Assembly: GCA_950295325.1 (NCBI GenBank)
Contig: OX485805.1
Location: forward strand, 26,831,501-26,895,500
DNA: 64,000 nt
Reading direction: 5' to 3'
Source: Polytrichum commune
Lineage: Eukaryota > Streptophyta > Polytrichopsida > Polytrichales > Polytrichaceae
Part shown: positions 24,493 to 36,607 of the stretch, one piece after another
How positions within the stretch are numbered: the stretch's first letter is position 1
Layout of the letters: every line of letters starts with the position of its first letter
Notes under the pieces: model-generated
Databases searched by the model: none
Seen by the model: the letters and a program-made list of their open reading frames with translations, nothing else
Told to the model about the DNA's origin: nothing
Made by a program: the position numbers and the translations under genes

Positions 24493-27400
24493 TTAAAGAG
24501 CAGTCCGCTTCCTAGCAGAATTCATATACGGCCTGATGACATATTCATTTTGGGCTTCAGTTTGATCCATAGTTCCAAGTTTTATCTGCATATCACAGGT
24601 TTATGGAAGAGTTAGAGAATCCTCTGATGCAAACATGGAGCAAACAAACTCTATGGCACAGAGAACTGCATACTAAACACACTACCATCTCAGATTCCAA
24701 TAGTATCCATCTATAAACTTCATCCTATGCAATGAAATCAGTACCTGATAAAGTCGAAGCTCACAACGTGGACCGATTTCTGTCAGACCTATTGACTTCA
24801 CGCCTGCCTTCATCTCATATGTGTGGTGCCTGACAAATCAACAACCAGCGATTCAGGCTTCTCTCAAACCTTCCATAACTCAACATGATAAAGTAAGGTA
24901 TGTGACCTTATTGCAGACACTTCCAACTCCAGACAATTTGGACCATTATACATATTTGTCTCATTCTGGTTACCGGTTGCAAATCACAAGCTTGCCATTT
25001 CATGTTCCAGAATCGAGCTTGAGATGCAAAATTTTTAGGAGGTCAAAGTGTAGATGCTCTTTCTCTTTAAATGTTCACATAGGCCCTCCCAATTGTGTTG
25101 ACTATTAAACTAAGAATGGTGTCTGTATTTCGAGCACACAGCCCTATCTTGTTGCAACACATGTTGTTTTGGTGCTTGTTCTTAACTACACCTCTCGCCA
25201 TAATTTCGCATAGAGCTTCAGTGCAGGTTCTAGCAATATTTCAAGATAGACACACTATGCTGATGTGCAGGATGACCCTGAGCCTCTGCGACGTGAAACA
25301 GCAAATAGAGTAGAGAGATGCTGTCTTTCAGAAAGCATTCTCTGAGTCTCTCTGAGACTAAGGTGAATAATCCACACCTGAAGGAAATGAAGTCCGACTG
25401 GTTGGCAAATGTGATGATTCGCTTTGAGTCAGCTTTAGGCACTGGGAACAAATGCTTGAGAATGTTGCATGTCCTCTGTCCCAGCTTGGTGTTAAAGTTG
25501 TTGAAAATGAGGTGAGGATAGGCTTCAGAGACAGTCCCGAGAACACTCTTGTCCTTGATCTCATGCCTTGTTGCCTAGGAAATATCAACAACTTGTCAGA
25601 CCCCTGACCAAAGTGTAGTGTGTCAACAGCTATCTAATTTTAAACAAAATCTGCTAGAATTCTTGTACAACAAAAAACCAATTTGTGTAGCTAAAAGGGT
25701 ACCAAGGATCCCAATCTACAACAGAAGAATGAAGGTGGAAAGGGTCTACACACCACGTTGGAGAGACCAAAGTAAGCTGTGGGACCGAAGGGAAGATGAC
25801 ACACAATCAGGCCATCAGGTACCCCTCGGTGCTCATGAACCATGATTATGTCACTGAAATCTGCCGCTCGGCATGATTCTACTATCTCTGATATAACCTA
25901 CAAAATCATCACAGCAACATCTTACTCAAGTCAGGTAGTGCCACAAATTTTCAAGTCTTTCAAACCTGATGTTCCTATAGCATATCACTTCACCAATGCA
26001 TTCATCATGAGGACCTTTCATGAATGACAAAAGTATACCTGTCCTCCTCGATTTATTCTCTGAGAATTAGGAAAAATCAGTTTCAACTCCTGCACAAAGA
26101 AGGTCCATTTTAGTAGTGCTGCATTGGACCATTTGACTTTCTAAGTCAGATAACAATAGATGTAAGCAACAAGTGTGAAACTGAATGCAGCAAATTTTGA
26201 GAAAAAAAAGAGAATATCCAATAAAAGTGGTGTGGGCTAAGCTTCTACTGGAAATATGAGGAAGGCCAGGAGAAAGTAAGTGTCTTACTATCATGTTTAA
26301 ATTCAAAAAAGTGCCTGCCAATTATTGGTACCAACAAAGCACATGGCAAATAGTTCTGTTGCCCATCAAAAATAACATAACATTGCCTAAATGTAAAAGA
26401 AGTACCTTCACAAACTGTGTAAGTCGGCTACTAGGGTCGCGGGAAGTGGTCAAAAGAATCTTAGGATTCTCAATACCAGCATTGCTATATTCATCATCAA
26501 TAGTGCTCTTCAGCTCTGTCATGGCCAACATGACTCAATTTGTCAGACCACAACTTCAGGCGAAAAATAACCTCTTAACCATCTCCATTCACTCGAGAGC
26601 ATAGACATGAAGATAACATGAAGTACCAGATAGGATAAACAAGAAGTACCTTGAGTTTGATCATCTTCAAGATCAATTTCCTGGCGAAGGGCTGCTTCCT
26701 CATTCCTGAGCTCTGTGGGTATGGGCTTTCCTTCTGTTCATATTCAAACACAATGGTATTACAAACTAGAGCCTATTAAAGTTCCACACCAGTTTGAAAC
26801 TCTTTCACACTTTCGGGTGTGATAAGGAAACACAAACAAGTAGTCATTCTGTTTGTAGATCTATCAGGTGCATAGATGAAGTCGCCCACATCATATGAAA
26901 CCTAGATTACATGCAGAAGGAGAAGAGGAAGTTCTTATAGTGGAGTCTAAATAATGAGGGCTGCTTCTCATTCCTAAGCCCTGTAGGTACGGGCTTTTCC
27001 TTCTGTGTGTATTACAAACTAAATCTTGTTCCAGTTCCACAACTGCTTGAAACTCTTCATACTTTTGTGTGTGATAAAGGAAACAAGAGACAGGATGGAT
27101 TCTGCTAATGCATATAGCAGGTGTATAGATTCAAGAGGAAGTTTATATGGTAGAGTCTAAATAATGAGGGCTGCTTCCTCATTCCTCAGCTCTGTGGGTA
27201 TGGGCTTTCCTTCTGTTCGTATTCAACCACAATGTATTACAAACTACAGAGGCTGTTTCAGTTCTATGAATGTTTGAATTTCTTTCATACTCTCGTGTGT
27301 GATAGAGGAGACCAGAACAAGTGTGAATTCTGCTAGGATATCTATCAGGTGTATAAATTCAAGTCGTACACACCATAGGTAACCTAGAATCACGCAGAAG

Positions 27401-28000
27401 GAGAAGAGGAAGTTCTTATGCTAGAATCTATATAAGGGTAAACACTATGGACTTCGAAAGCATCCGTAAAACATTCATAGGTCTCAAAATCTCGGACAAC
27501 ATCATGCTTTCTTGTAAAGGTTAGGAAGATTAAGTGACTTGAAAATATGAAACTAAAGGTGTAGCAGTGGAAGTCGATTGTATCGTCACAGAGGAAGCAA
27601 CAGTATAGCCATAACAAAGTTTGATTCTGCTAAGGAGATAAAAGAAGATGTGTGGCCTTGTGATTGTCCAAACACGGCCCTATAGGTGCAAATTGGCTAT
27701 CACAAGACTCCTGGAGTTCCTGCCAGGAGTTTAGTTCTCACAGGTTAAGAAATTATCCGCTCTTTGACTTCAATGCTATGCCCTGACACGTAGAACTCTC
27801 TTCCTACCCAAGCACGGGGTAAGGATCCTGCAATTTAACATCCGAAATTGCAGACACTAAAATCCAGGAGTTAGCCAAACAAACACACCTGCAAGAGATT
27901 GCCTTATTTTCAGCTTCTTCTCATACAGCTGTCGCTCGGTGCCTTCCAGACTCTTCCGATACAGATACTCGCGCCGCAACCGGGTGTTCCTTCGCATCAT
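24493..28000 (-). CDS. IMP4: U3 snoRNP protein IMP4 (Brix domain)
   Basis: Eight minus-strand exons join in frame with GT-AG introns: 28000-27889, 26733-26650, 26515-26406, 26089-26039, 25897-25754, 25574-25378, 24829-24745 and 24585-24493, giving 291 residues, the same as human IMP4 and one more than yeast. It starts [20 protein letters not shown]. The Brix domain follows from about residue 75, with [61 protein letters not shown] and [11 protein letters not shown]; the end is [14 protein letters not shown] plus a short tail. IMP4 acts in the nucleolus in the Mpp10-Imp3-Imp4 complex, helping U3 snoRNA pair with pre-rRNA for 18S processing. All expected blocks are present and no lesion is seen, so it looks functional. 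Intron 1 contains two decayed tandem copies of the exon 2 acceptor end. Confidence 0.96.
26690..27440 (-). repeat. Tandem triplication carrying the 5' part of IMP4 exon 2
   Basis: Three direct units start with GGCTGCTTC at 26690, 26959 and 27169 (spacing 269 and 210 bp). Each contains, on the minus strand, a copy of the first 45 or so bases of exon 2 plus its acceptor and adjoining intron; units 1 and 2 end in GTCTAAATAATGAG. Only unit 1 continues into the rest of exon 2 and its donor. Unit 2 has frame-breaking indels; unit 3 is nearly intact over [15 protein letters not shown] but then runs into a stop with no donor. Confidence 0.85.
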
Positions 28001-28617
28001 CTTGCCAAACTGTTCAACAAACTCCCAAGAACTCCGCGAGGTGATTCTCTGAGTTCAAAAACTGGAACACCTGATTCCCAAGCAATGTACAGTACACAGA
28101 ACTCTCTATCTTCTAGTTATAAATCTATAGGCAAAATGAGCACCAATTGCTCTGTTCACATCTCCAGCAGCCCAGCAGTCTAAACCCCTAAACCCCTAAA
28201 ACCTAACTTGCCAAAAAAAATAAAAACAAATAAAAATGCAAGCACCAATCAAAAGCCTCGAGCTTATTCTGTGGGTCCAACAATCTCCTATTGAGCTCTG
28301 AACTGGAAATGTTCAGAGTCCGGGATGACCAACAAATGCTCCGATGCCTCGAGGTTTAGTTCCTAAAAACTCTGAACCTTGTAGCCTAACTTACAAGAAA
28401 AATTTGCAAGCACCAATCAAAGGCTCCAGGAAGATTCTGTAAGTGCAAGAATCGCTTCAGACTTTCAAGTACCGTAAAACTAGTACATTCTGAGTCCGAA
28501 CGAGAAATGTTCGTGGTCCAGGATGAGCACCGAAGGCTCTGATGCCTCCGTCTGGTTCCTCTAAAACCCTAAAACCCCTGATAGAAATTCTAGGAAAAAA
28601 TCAAAAAAGTTTCTTGT
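28001..28617 (-). promoter_or_regulatory. IMP4 upstream region with telomere-like motifs
   Basis: Upstream of the IMP4 start, 28181-28206 carries AAACCCCT repeats and 28564-28572 carries an exact telo-box AAACCCTAA. Telo-boxes are frequent in promoters of plant ribosome-biogenesis genes, which suits IMP4. Two related blocks (about 28240-28340 and 28410-28540) share AGCACCAATCAAA and an AATGTTC core, so part of it is a local duplication. No TATA box is assigned. Confidence 0.45.
28602..28607 (-). terminator. Pol III terminator of the tRNA-Ala gene
   Basis: Six T residues on the minus strand begin about 10 bases after the tRNA 3' end, the usual RNA polymerase III stop signal. Confidence 0.75.
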
Positions 28618-28689
28618 GGAGAAGACGGGCATCGATCCCGTTACCTCCCGTATGCGAAACGGGCGCTCTACCATTTGAGCTACTCCCCC
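28618..28689 (-). tRNA. tRNA-Ala (anticodon CGC)
   Basis: The 72-base minus-strand sequence folds as a full cloverleaf. The acceptor GGGGGAG pairs with CTTCTCC and includes the G3-U70 wobble that identifies alanine tRNA. The D arm is GCTC/GAGC, the anticodon arm CCCGT/ACGGG with loop TTCGCAT (anticodon CGC, reads GCG), and the T arm ACGGG/CCCGT with loop ATCGATG. The first T-loop base is A rather than T, a small change in box B. There is no intron and CCA is not encoded. A T-run follows. It reads as an intact nuclear gene. Confidence 0.95.
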
Positions 28690-30763
28690 GCAGATGTCCA
28701 CATCGCGGATGGGATAAAATTTATTGGATTCTGAAAAAGATAATACACTATGATTTTCTAATTCTTAATATCACAATTTTTATAAAAAAGCTAAGTATAC
28801 TTTAAATATCATGGGAGATTCCCCACTGTGCTCAAGCTATGATCCACACGTTGAATTGGAGCAAATTTGTAGTTTTGGCCATTGCTGCAATATAAGTCAT
28901 ATAGAATTAACTCAAACACCCAAGTATTGATGCATCCTTACTTCGAATGAGGTGATAAGCCTATAATGATTGTCTTGGATTGAAACATAAGTCTTGATTC
29001 ATGATGGATGTCCACAACAAGATTGGATAAAACATTGACATGGATTCATGATTGGGCATAAGTTATAATCTTTTGAATGTTTGTATTTATGAATTGTAAA
29101 CCAATTTATTTATAATATATTGATCGTGTGGGTGTTAGCTTTGTAACATCAACTAGGTATAGGTGAGATATCTTGCATATTGCTAGTTTGAAATATAACT
29201 ATTATGGGTAAGTTGACCTTAAATTAGACAAGCACTCACTTTTGCCCGAGTAGTAGTCATGTTTACTTATTGGCATGTGCTTTTCATGGGGTGGGGGAGG
29301 AGACATAAACTTGAGTGTGGTCACTACAATATTGCTTGTACATGAATATGAAAAATTGATCTTAAGGTTGTTAAGGTATCATATGTATTATCTTGGGATT
29401 ATAATTAAAAATGCAATTTCACACATCTTATGTTTCTCTCTGCAAATTGGATTGACACTTACTTTTGATTGAGAGGTATCACCTTATACAAGCATGCATA
29501 TGTATATACTACACTAAACATTCTCAATCAACCCATGTAACTACTCTTGCAATCATTGGGGACAATCAAAGTAAGTGGCATGGGGGTTGGAACACTTGTT
29601 GCCACTCCAATAAACACAATACATCATTTTAATGCCACACCAAATAAGATTATAAGTATGGTAGATGAATCTTAAGCGGCTTGTTTTCTTAACCAAACTC
29701 CTAGATTGGGTATATGGTTTGGTGAGGATCAAAGAGCAAACATCATAAAGACAAATGTTTAAAAAGGATTGGACTACATCTTCAAATATCAATATCTACT
29801 TTACACTCAATAATGAACACAATTGGGAAGACCTATGTATCTAGTTAAGAAATCAACAAATCCACACTTTTGATAATCATAACTAGATTAGGGGAGTCTC
29901 GATATTCCATCTGATTTTTGCGGATGCTTCGTTGTAGATTTGCTAACGTAACACAAGTTTTGTTGTGTAAATCTAATGGATAGAAGTTGGAGAACATGAA
30001 AAACGAATTAAATAACACCCACATACCTTAAGTAGAATGTACTCAGCCTTGCTATTAGGGTTTAAGCTTTTCCTTCCCGCCCTGTTTTCCAAAATCATCA
30101 TTTCCTGCAAGATAGCGCTCTTGGGATCTACCAATTTTGAGATTCCAGACCCCTTCTCTCTCTCCCTCGCGCGCGCGCATCTCCTTCTCTCTTCGCTGAT
30201 TCAATTCCTGCATCATCACCAGTCTTCGAATTTTTAAGAATATCTCACACCCCCATTTCATTGTTGCATACCTGCACTACCTAAGTGACCACCAATCTTA
30301 CGGGTCCTATGTTGAAAACATTACGAGTAAATCCCATTCTGTCAATGCAACGTGCTTCCTAATCCGATGATGTACATTGTAGCCCTGCATCCCTTGCGTT
30401 CTGCTCCTTAGTTTCCAACATGATGTGGGAAACTTAAAGATTCCCTTGCACATTGCTCTTCGGACTCATCTGACAGAGGACAATGATGATATTATTACTA
30501 TCGTTCTGCCAACTTTCAACGAGCCAGAAGAGCGATTCCTGGACACGGTCCTCGGAATTGTAGGAGCGGGGTTTAGGCTAGGTGCATTTTTGAATCCGAC
30601 CATTGTTGGCAGTAGTTGTAGCTCATGTTGAATTGGTGATATTGTACAAATCCAGCTGGATTGAGAGTTGTTTTGGTGCTGTGAATGTAGTGTGTCAATT
30701 TTTTTTCTTGTGGTTTGGTGGAATCGCACAGCGGAGGTAGAGTAGATACTTGTTTGGGCGGCC
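28690..30763. other. Intergenic DNA and probable SKA1 promoter/leader
   Basis: 28690-30000 is AT-rich with no gene seen. At 30055-30065 there is TTAGGGTTTAA (a telo-box on the minus strand), and at about 30150-30200 a CT-rich stretch with a GCGCGCGCG run, typical of a plant core promoter and leader. I infer that SKA1 transcription starts nearby. An ORF at 30425-30631 has no known domain. Confidence 0.4.
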
Positions 30764-33700
30764 ATGGGATCCAGCATGGGAGCGGATTTGGATGCCTTGA
30801 TGGCATCTTTCAATTCACGCGTTACGCTCCTCCGAAACCTCACCCTCATTCGGAATGGTATGTTATTTTTCTCCCTTTCCCTTTGCCTCCATTGTCACAA
30901 GCCCTTGGTAAGATAGACGGGCCTTATTTGGTTACTTTTTTCTGTTTACTACCTTATACTACTCGGATTTTCTAGGTCAAAAGTTCTGTGCGTCCGCAAA
31001 AGCCAGGATGAATATCATAAAGTTCTGAGCTAATCTTGAACTGTTATGAATTATCAAAGTCCGATGACACAAGAAGGTCACATACGTTCCCCAATAATGT
31101 CGAATATCGAGTTCCGAGCCTAGAACGGTTAACACATTTTGAGCACATAGTTTAATCTTTGTTAAACTATTGATGCCTTTTTGATGTCCATTCTTAGATT
31201 TGCACCCACTGTTCACATAAGGTATTCAATTATGATAAGAAACTGCATTAGGTCCATCACCTTAAGTGGGCCTGAATTCGACACTTTTCTTTGAATTCCA
31301 CCCACTTCTTATTGTAGGATATGAAGAAACACGCAATTAGTGCAAATCCAAATCTTCCCTGTAGTCGTTTTTGGATCTCACATGATTATCTTAACACTGT
31401 CAAAGTGAAGATTCTCGTGCTCATTGAATGGTCATATAGGTCCCCCAATTATGATGTGACTATTGAGCCTAGAATGGTTAGCATATCCTGAGCACGGAGT
31501 CCAATATCTTTTAAACACACAATGCCTTTTTGATGTCCGTTCTTAGATCCACACCCAACCACACACTACTCAATTATAGGTGTCTACATTTCGGAGGTGT
31601 TGGATTAACTCTGGTTTACCTTCCATCATCATTAGTTCCAACATTGTCAATATCTTTCTTTGGCAATCAACAATGAGCAACCTCTGACAACTAAATGTCG
31701 GGTTACAAGCAGCCTATACTCGTTAACCAAAGTGATTTTTTTTAGAAAAAATCCTCAAAGTAATATGCTGTCACCTTGTCATCTTGTCGTTCATCTTGCA
31801 AATGTATCACATTTGCTAAAGATGGCTTCTAAAAGTTTCTCTCAAGTTCTCTTGAAAATGTCTTAATCTGGCTCGCTAAATTGACAATAATGTAATTTCC
31901 ATTGCAGACACAAATGGCAAGTGTGCAGTTGAAATCTTCCACCTTAGAATTGAACAATTTATGAACTCTCATGAGTAGGGGGAATTCTTTTCATTTTTGT
32001 GTTTGCATGTGCATTGATTAACCATCTACTTAGCCAAAATCCACTTGGGATCCCTAGGTGGAATGTAATTCCAGTACTTGGAAGAGGACTCCACAAGGAA
32101 ACTTCCATCTTTTCACAGGAAGGGGTCTCTTTTATTGGTCCACTATACACCTCATTGTGGTAGGCAACAAGGAAATCAGCTCAATGTGCTGCCTTGGACT
32201 TCTGCAACCTGGATTAGGATTTATAGGGATAGAAATCTCTGCAGTGTAGCATCCTTTGAAGGGTCAGGGTTTAGGTTTTAGGGTCTGACATATTGTGCAT
32301 TTGATTGGTGGTCGTGAGAGCAGCAGGGCCGCATGTGGCTGAATTGAAGGAAGTGGATGCAGCTTTAACTGCAGCAGAGCACCACATGCGAGTTATCAAG
32401 ACCTTCCTGAAACGGGAGTCCGAATCATTGGTCAAGGCAAAGGTATGTGAATGTCCTTAATGCCTTGCAATCCTTTTTGTAAAGACAATAGATCTAAACC
32501 TGCTGGAAATATATGGTCTACTGTTAAGCTGAGGATTTTCTAGCCAATGTAACTTCATTTTGCAATGTGGCTGACATTTTAACCTTCCCTCCAAAATCAC
32601 AAACTAAAATAGAAGGCTCTGTAGAGAAGGTTATGAAAGATGATCCCTGAACAGCGAATATGAGAGGTCATTCACTTGCATGATGTCTTGACAGGGTTTG
32701 CTTAAGCTATCCTCGCAACAAAGTTTGAAACTGCAGCAAATATGCTCCAATCTACCAGCTCGATTGCCTGGCAATGATGTGCATGTGGAGATCCCTGCAC
32801 CTAGGTTGGCATATCTCACCTTATAATCACCTATTTGGCAACACACATTCAAGATTCTTATTACATTCTCACTTTGGTATCATTGTATTTTGTAGTGTTT
32901 TATGGGGTGTATGTGGACAATTAATGAAGGTATTGAGGTAGTGAGGCATGTGAAGATGCTTCCCAAATGCAATCAGTGAAGAGGGGGAAAGACATGAAAT
33001 GTGAATTGTAACTATAAAAATCACAACCTTTTCCTTTCTGCAAAGGACTTGAAAGTCAAGTGACATCATAATTCTTTGTACCAAAAGACCTAGTTTATTA
33101 GATAAGCCAGACATTTTTTGTCAACTTGTCCATGTCAATCACTTAATCGGTCGTTTCTGTGTGTGCATTATTGCTGGAAATCTCAGTTCCACAACAACTG
33201 CTCAGAAAAGCAACAATGCTTCAACAGGTCCAGTTAAGCCTGCTCCTCCAAAGGTGAGGATAGTTATCTTGGTGTAATCTTGGAAACTCCTTTAAGATTG
33301 GAAGTTGCAAGCCTGAGTTTGGGTTCCATTTAACATACATAGTTTTGTATTGTGTTCTTATGTCAAGATTGTGTGATTTGTCATATTTATGTACAGTACA
33401 CCTAATATTATTTTATATGCCATCTTATTCTTCAATGCAGGAAAAGAAAGGAAAAGATCCTCCCCCTCGATGGTACGTCAGTGTGGATGAGTTGTCTGCT
33501 CTTTCAAGGTAAGGCTGAATATTCTTTATGCACGAACCTCTATTTATAAAATCGAAAACATGTCTTTTGATGTCAGTGAGCTGTTGTTGGTGGGTCAAAT
33601 ATTGGATTTTAGCTAGCCCACAGTATGCAACAGACTGTGTTGACTAAGAGGTTCGAGTAAGTCCTTGCGTTGAGATGGATAGATCGCTTGCTATCCAGGC

Positions 33701-34654
33701 ACAAGTTGGGAAATTGTTTGATCACTCCAATGTCCCACATTGGTTCTAAATTAACACAATGATTGACTTGTTTACCAGCTATATGAGAGGGAGACTTACA
33801 TTGGACAAGATAAACACAGCAGTTGATGAGATGGCAACTTTTGCTGCTGCAAATGCTAGACTTCTCACTGCTCCTAAGCAGAAGGCACGTACCAATTTGT
33901 TTGATGCAGTTGACTGAATGTCTTTGTGGATTTCTTTGTTCAGACGGCCAAAATTCAAATTTTATCCATCAAATATGACCACCAAATGCTAGATTCAAGG
34001 TAATATGTAACGGACTGACAAATATATATCTACCATTTCAGCAACATGACAAATTCATATGTGATTTTTTTGTGCAGCTTGGAGAGGAAGCATGGAGCAA
34101 AGTGCTGGTGAGTTCTTGTTCATCTAGTTGCCGCTTTCTCATCAACATTTAGTTGTGGGTAGGGTGCAGGCAGGAACACATTTTACTTTACCTCAAGATC
34201 TTCACCTGGAAGGCTCATTGCTCTACAGAGCATACATTTTGAAGTCTGCGTGGTTTTACTTTAGTTCAGTGTTCCATCTCTTACATTTTCCTGGTATATG
34301 TATGCAGGAGCTACGAGACATAGCAACTGTTGAAACAATTAAAGGAAAGCATTTCTTCTTAGAGTCAGACTTAAAGGGCGAAGTGCTTAAATTGGATCAC
34401 ACTGGAAAAGCAATTCTTACGGTGAGTGGTCTTGACTGGTTACCATGTTGGCCTTCTTATGTGATGTTGTTTTCTATACACCACACTGCATCTTCTACAA
34501 ACTTGTTTAAGAAACGGTCAGAGAGGTAGCCTATCATATGGCTGTATAATTTGTGATTAACACCTGCACCTGTGAACAGGTGTTGCGGCACCTTGGTCGA
34601 ATAAATGAAGTTCGTTGCGGACGGAATCGTGTCTTCTCCTTGATTAGAAATTAA
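30764..34654 (+). CDS. SKA1: Spindle and kinetochore-associated protein 1 (SKA1)
   Basis: Nine exons join in frame: 30764-30857, 32324-32442, 32695-32804, 33187-33253, 33441-33508, 33779-33884, 34078-34107, 34308-34421 and 34580-34654, giving 260 residues (human SKA1 has 255). Residues 1 to about 105 are the helical part that assembles the Ska complex. A Pro/Lys linker (PVKPAPPKEKKGKDPPP) follows. About 136-256 is the winged-helix microtubule-binding domain, with YMRGRLTLDKIN, TIKGKHFFLESD, LDHTGKAILT and VLRHLGRINEVR. SKA1 couples kinetochores to microtubules. Intron 6 appears to use a GC donor (AAG/GCACGT), because no nearby GT keeps the frame. Exon 2 has a CAGCAG tandem acceptor. Exon 7 is only 30 bp. 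The start is the first ATG in frame. The gene looks intact. Confidence 0.93.
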
Positions 34655-35845
34655 AGCACACATTTGTGGGGTGCTCTTTGTTCTCCTTTTCAGGACAGTA
34701 GTGAACAACTAGCAACCTTCTAATAGGTGAGAGATTGTATTTGTTGAAATTGAGATACAATCTGAAACACCTTCCAGGGTGCTACAAAGGTGAGAAGTAT
34801 AACCAAAATTTTGCACACTGTCAAGTTAAGCCATACATTTGCAAAAAGCTACAATCAACTTGTATATTGATCAAAAAGGAGGAAAGAACATTGGAATGAG
34901 GTAGCTGTTACATTTATCAACAGGACCATATGTTGGTCCTGTCAGATCCAAATCTAAATCCGAATTGCAGTAGTGCTCTTTGTGTTCCATTGAAAGCAGA
35001 GTGTGAATTGCGTTTTAGGTTGATAGATTAAGTATGTAGGGGCAGAAACAAAGTCCAACCTCCTATTTGCACACAAATTGTAGTATAGTCATTGTCAATT
35101 TTACTTCTCATATAGGTAGAAAACTTGTTTCAAAGTGCAATATCTAAAGGAACTGGATATGCCAGATCATCATGTCATTCTACACCTAGCCTTTTTGGAG
35201 CAAGGAATCAATGTGTTAAAGTGAAGGGGGGTAAAGATGTGGGCATTATGCCTTGACAAATGTGAGTGATCAGTTATCCATTATTTCTTTGCAAGGCTCA
35301 TATTGTACAAACTACTTTGCAAATGGTTGCACTTTGCAGAAGTCAATCCAATGCTAGCTTGATATAGCTAGTAAAGGCTCACGAACATCAAATTGTATGA
35401 GATTTGTGTCGACTAGATATTTGAACTTCACATTACTTGAAATACATCCGATTTCACTGATGGATAATTCTTGGGGGCCCAACCAATATTGGACCGGTAT
35501 AAACCTAGGTGAATTCATGGGTAAAAATAATCAATATCAAGAACGCCCATCAATATCAATAATCCCCGTTGCTTAACAAAGCCCATTACATTATAAATGA
35601 AGCTCAAAGTGCCCCCACTTAAGAACAACAAATTGTGAAGTCAATGTGGACCGACCTTTTGGTGAGTTTAGGTATATTGTGACTCTTGACCTTGTAATAG
35701 CACTTCCAAAAAAATTGTGGATTACATTTTTTTGCCCGGCTTGTGCACATTGGATGACAACGCTCTTAAACCCTGAACCCCACTGCATAACAAAGCCCAT
35801 TTCATATGAAGCTCAAAGAGAGTGTACGCCCATGTAACAACAACA
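32954..35845 (+). repeat. Segmental duplication, source copy (SKA1 intron 3 to downstream)
   Basis: From the GATGCTTCCCAAATGC word in SKA1 intron 3, through exons 4-9, to about 600-1200 bp after the stop, this region matches 57852-61560 in order and orientation. Introns and flanks are both conserved, so the copy was made at DNA level. The duplicate has an extra insertion of about 1 kb (about 60380-61440) and small deletions. Confidence 0.9.
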
Positions 35846-36607
35846 ACAACTAATATGATGAGGTGTATGATTGGAACCTTACATCTTACATGGAAACCAA
35901 CATTTTTGGTGAGTTTTGGTTTACCTTGATTCTTGAACTTGTGATTCCTAGCATTGTGAAGAGATGGTGAACTAAATTTTTCTTTATGAACCATACTGTG
36001 AAGGCCACGTGTATAAGGCAATTGCACTGTACATTCCGAATTCAAGCATTCTACAAAAAATGTTCTACTGGTCATTCCCCTGAGTAACCTGATTTTTGTA
36101 AATGTGCAGCCCATGGAAGAATCTCCTTAATGAAGCTTTAATCTTAAGGCAACCACATTGTGTGACTCTTTCCTTTAAACTTCCTAATGTATAAGTTGCA
36201 TAACTTGATGAGATGAGTACACTGGTCAAGTAAAGATCACTCTCAAAGATTCTCGACAACACGATGGCTTACTATCAGTCACGAATGCAACGAAGGACAC
36301 CATTCCAAAGCAAGTCCAAAGAATCTATCCAAAACTTTGAATCCTGTATGACCCCCTAAGCCATACGAAGTATATGCCAACGAAGAATTTCTAAGACCAT
36401 TACTATGGATTGGTCAGAAAGAAATGACATGTGAGTACCTTAGGGGCACCATTGCTTCCAACTCACAAATGATTAGAACCAGGTAAGCCTAAGGCGATCT
36501 GGGAATGCAGAGCTATGGGAACTCTGCAGCACAAAATAATTGCAACTAATTTCACTTCCATCTCTTCAACCACCTCCTGATCAAGTGGGGATCAAGCCAC
36601 ACACATT
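35846..36607. other. Intergenic DNA, no gene seen
   Basis: Nothing recognisable between the SKA1 duplicated block and the satellite array. Confidence 0.4.

Noticed and set aside
30466-30849. 127-codon minus-strand open frame over SKA1 exon 1
   Set aside because: No domain, and it overlaps an exon that joins in frame to a clear SKA1 protein on the plus strand.
34128-34529. 133-codon open frame around SKA1 exon 8 (and its twin at 59054-59431)
   Set aside because: It is intron read-through on both sides of exon 8; only 34308-34421 (59210-59323 in the copy) is coding.
17395-34654. Functional cluster of mitotic genes (p31comet-like and SKA1)
   Set aside because: IMP4 and a tRNA lie between them, orientations differ, and there is no shared regulatory element beyond common telo-boxes; chance neighbourhood is enough.
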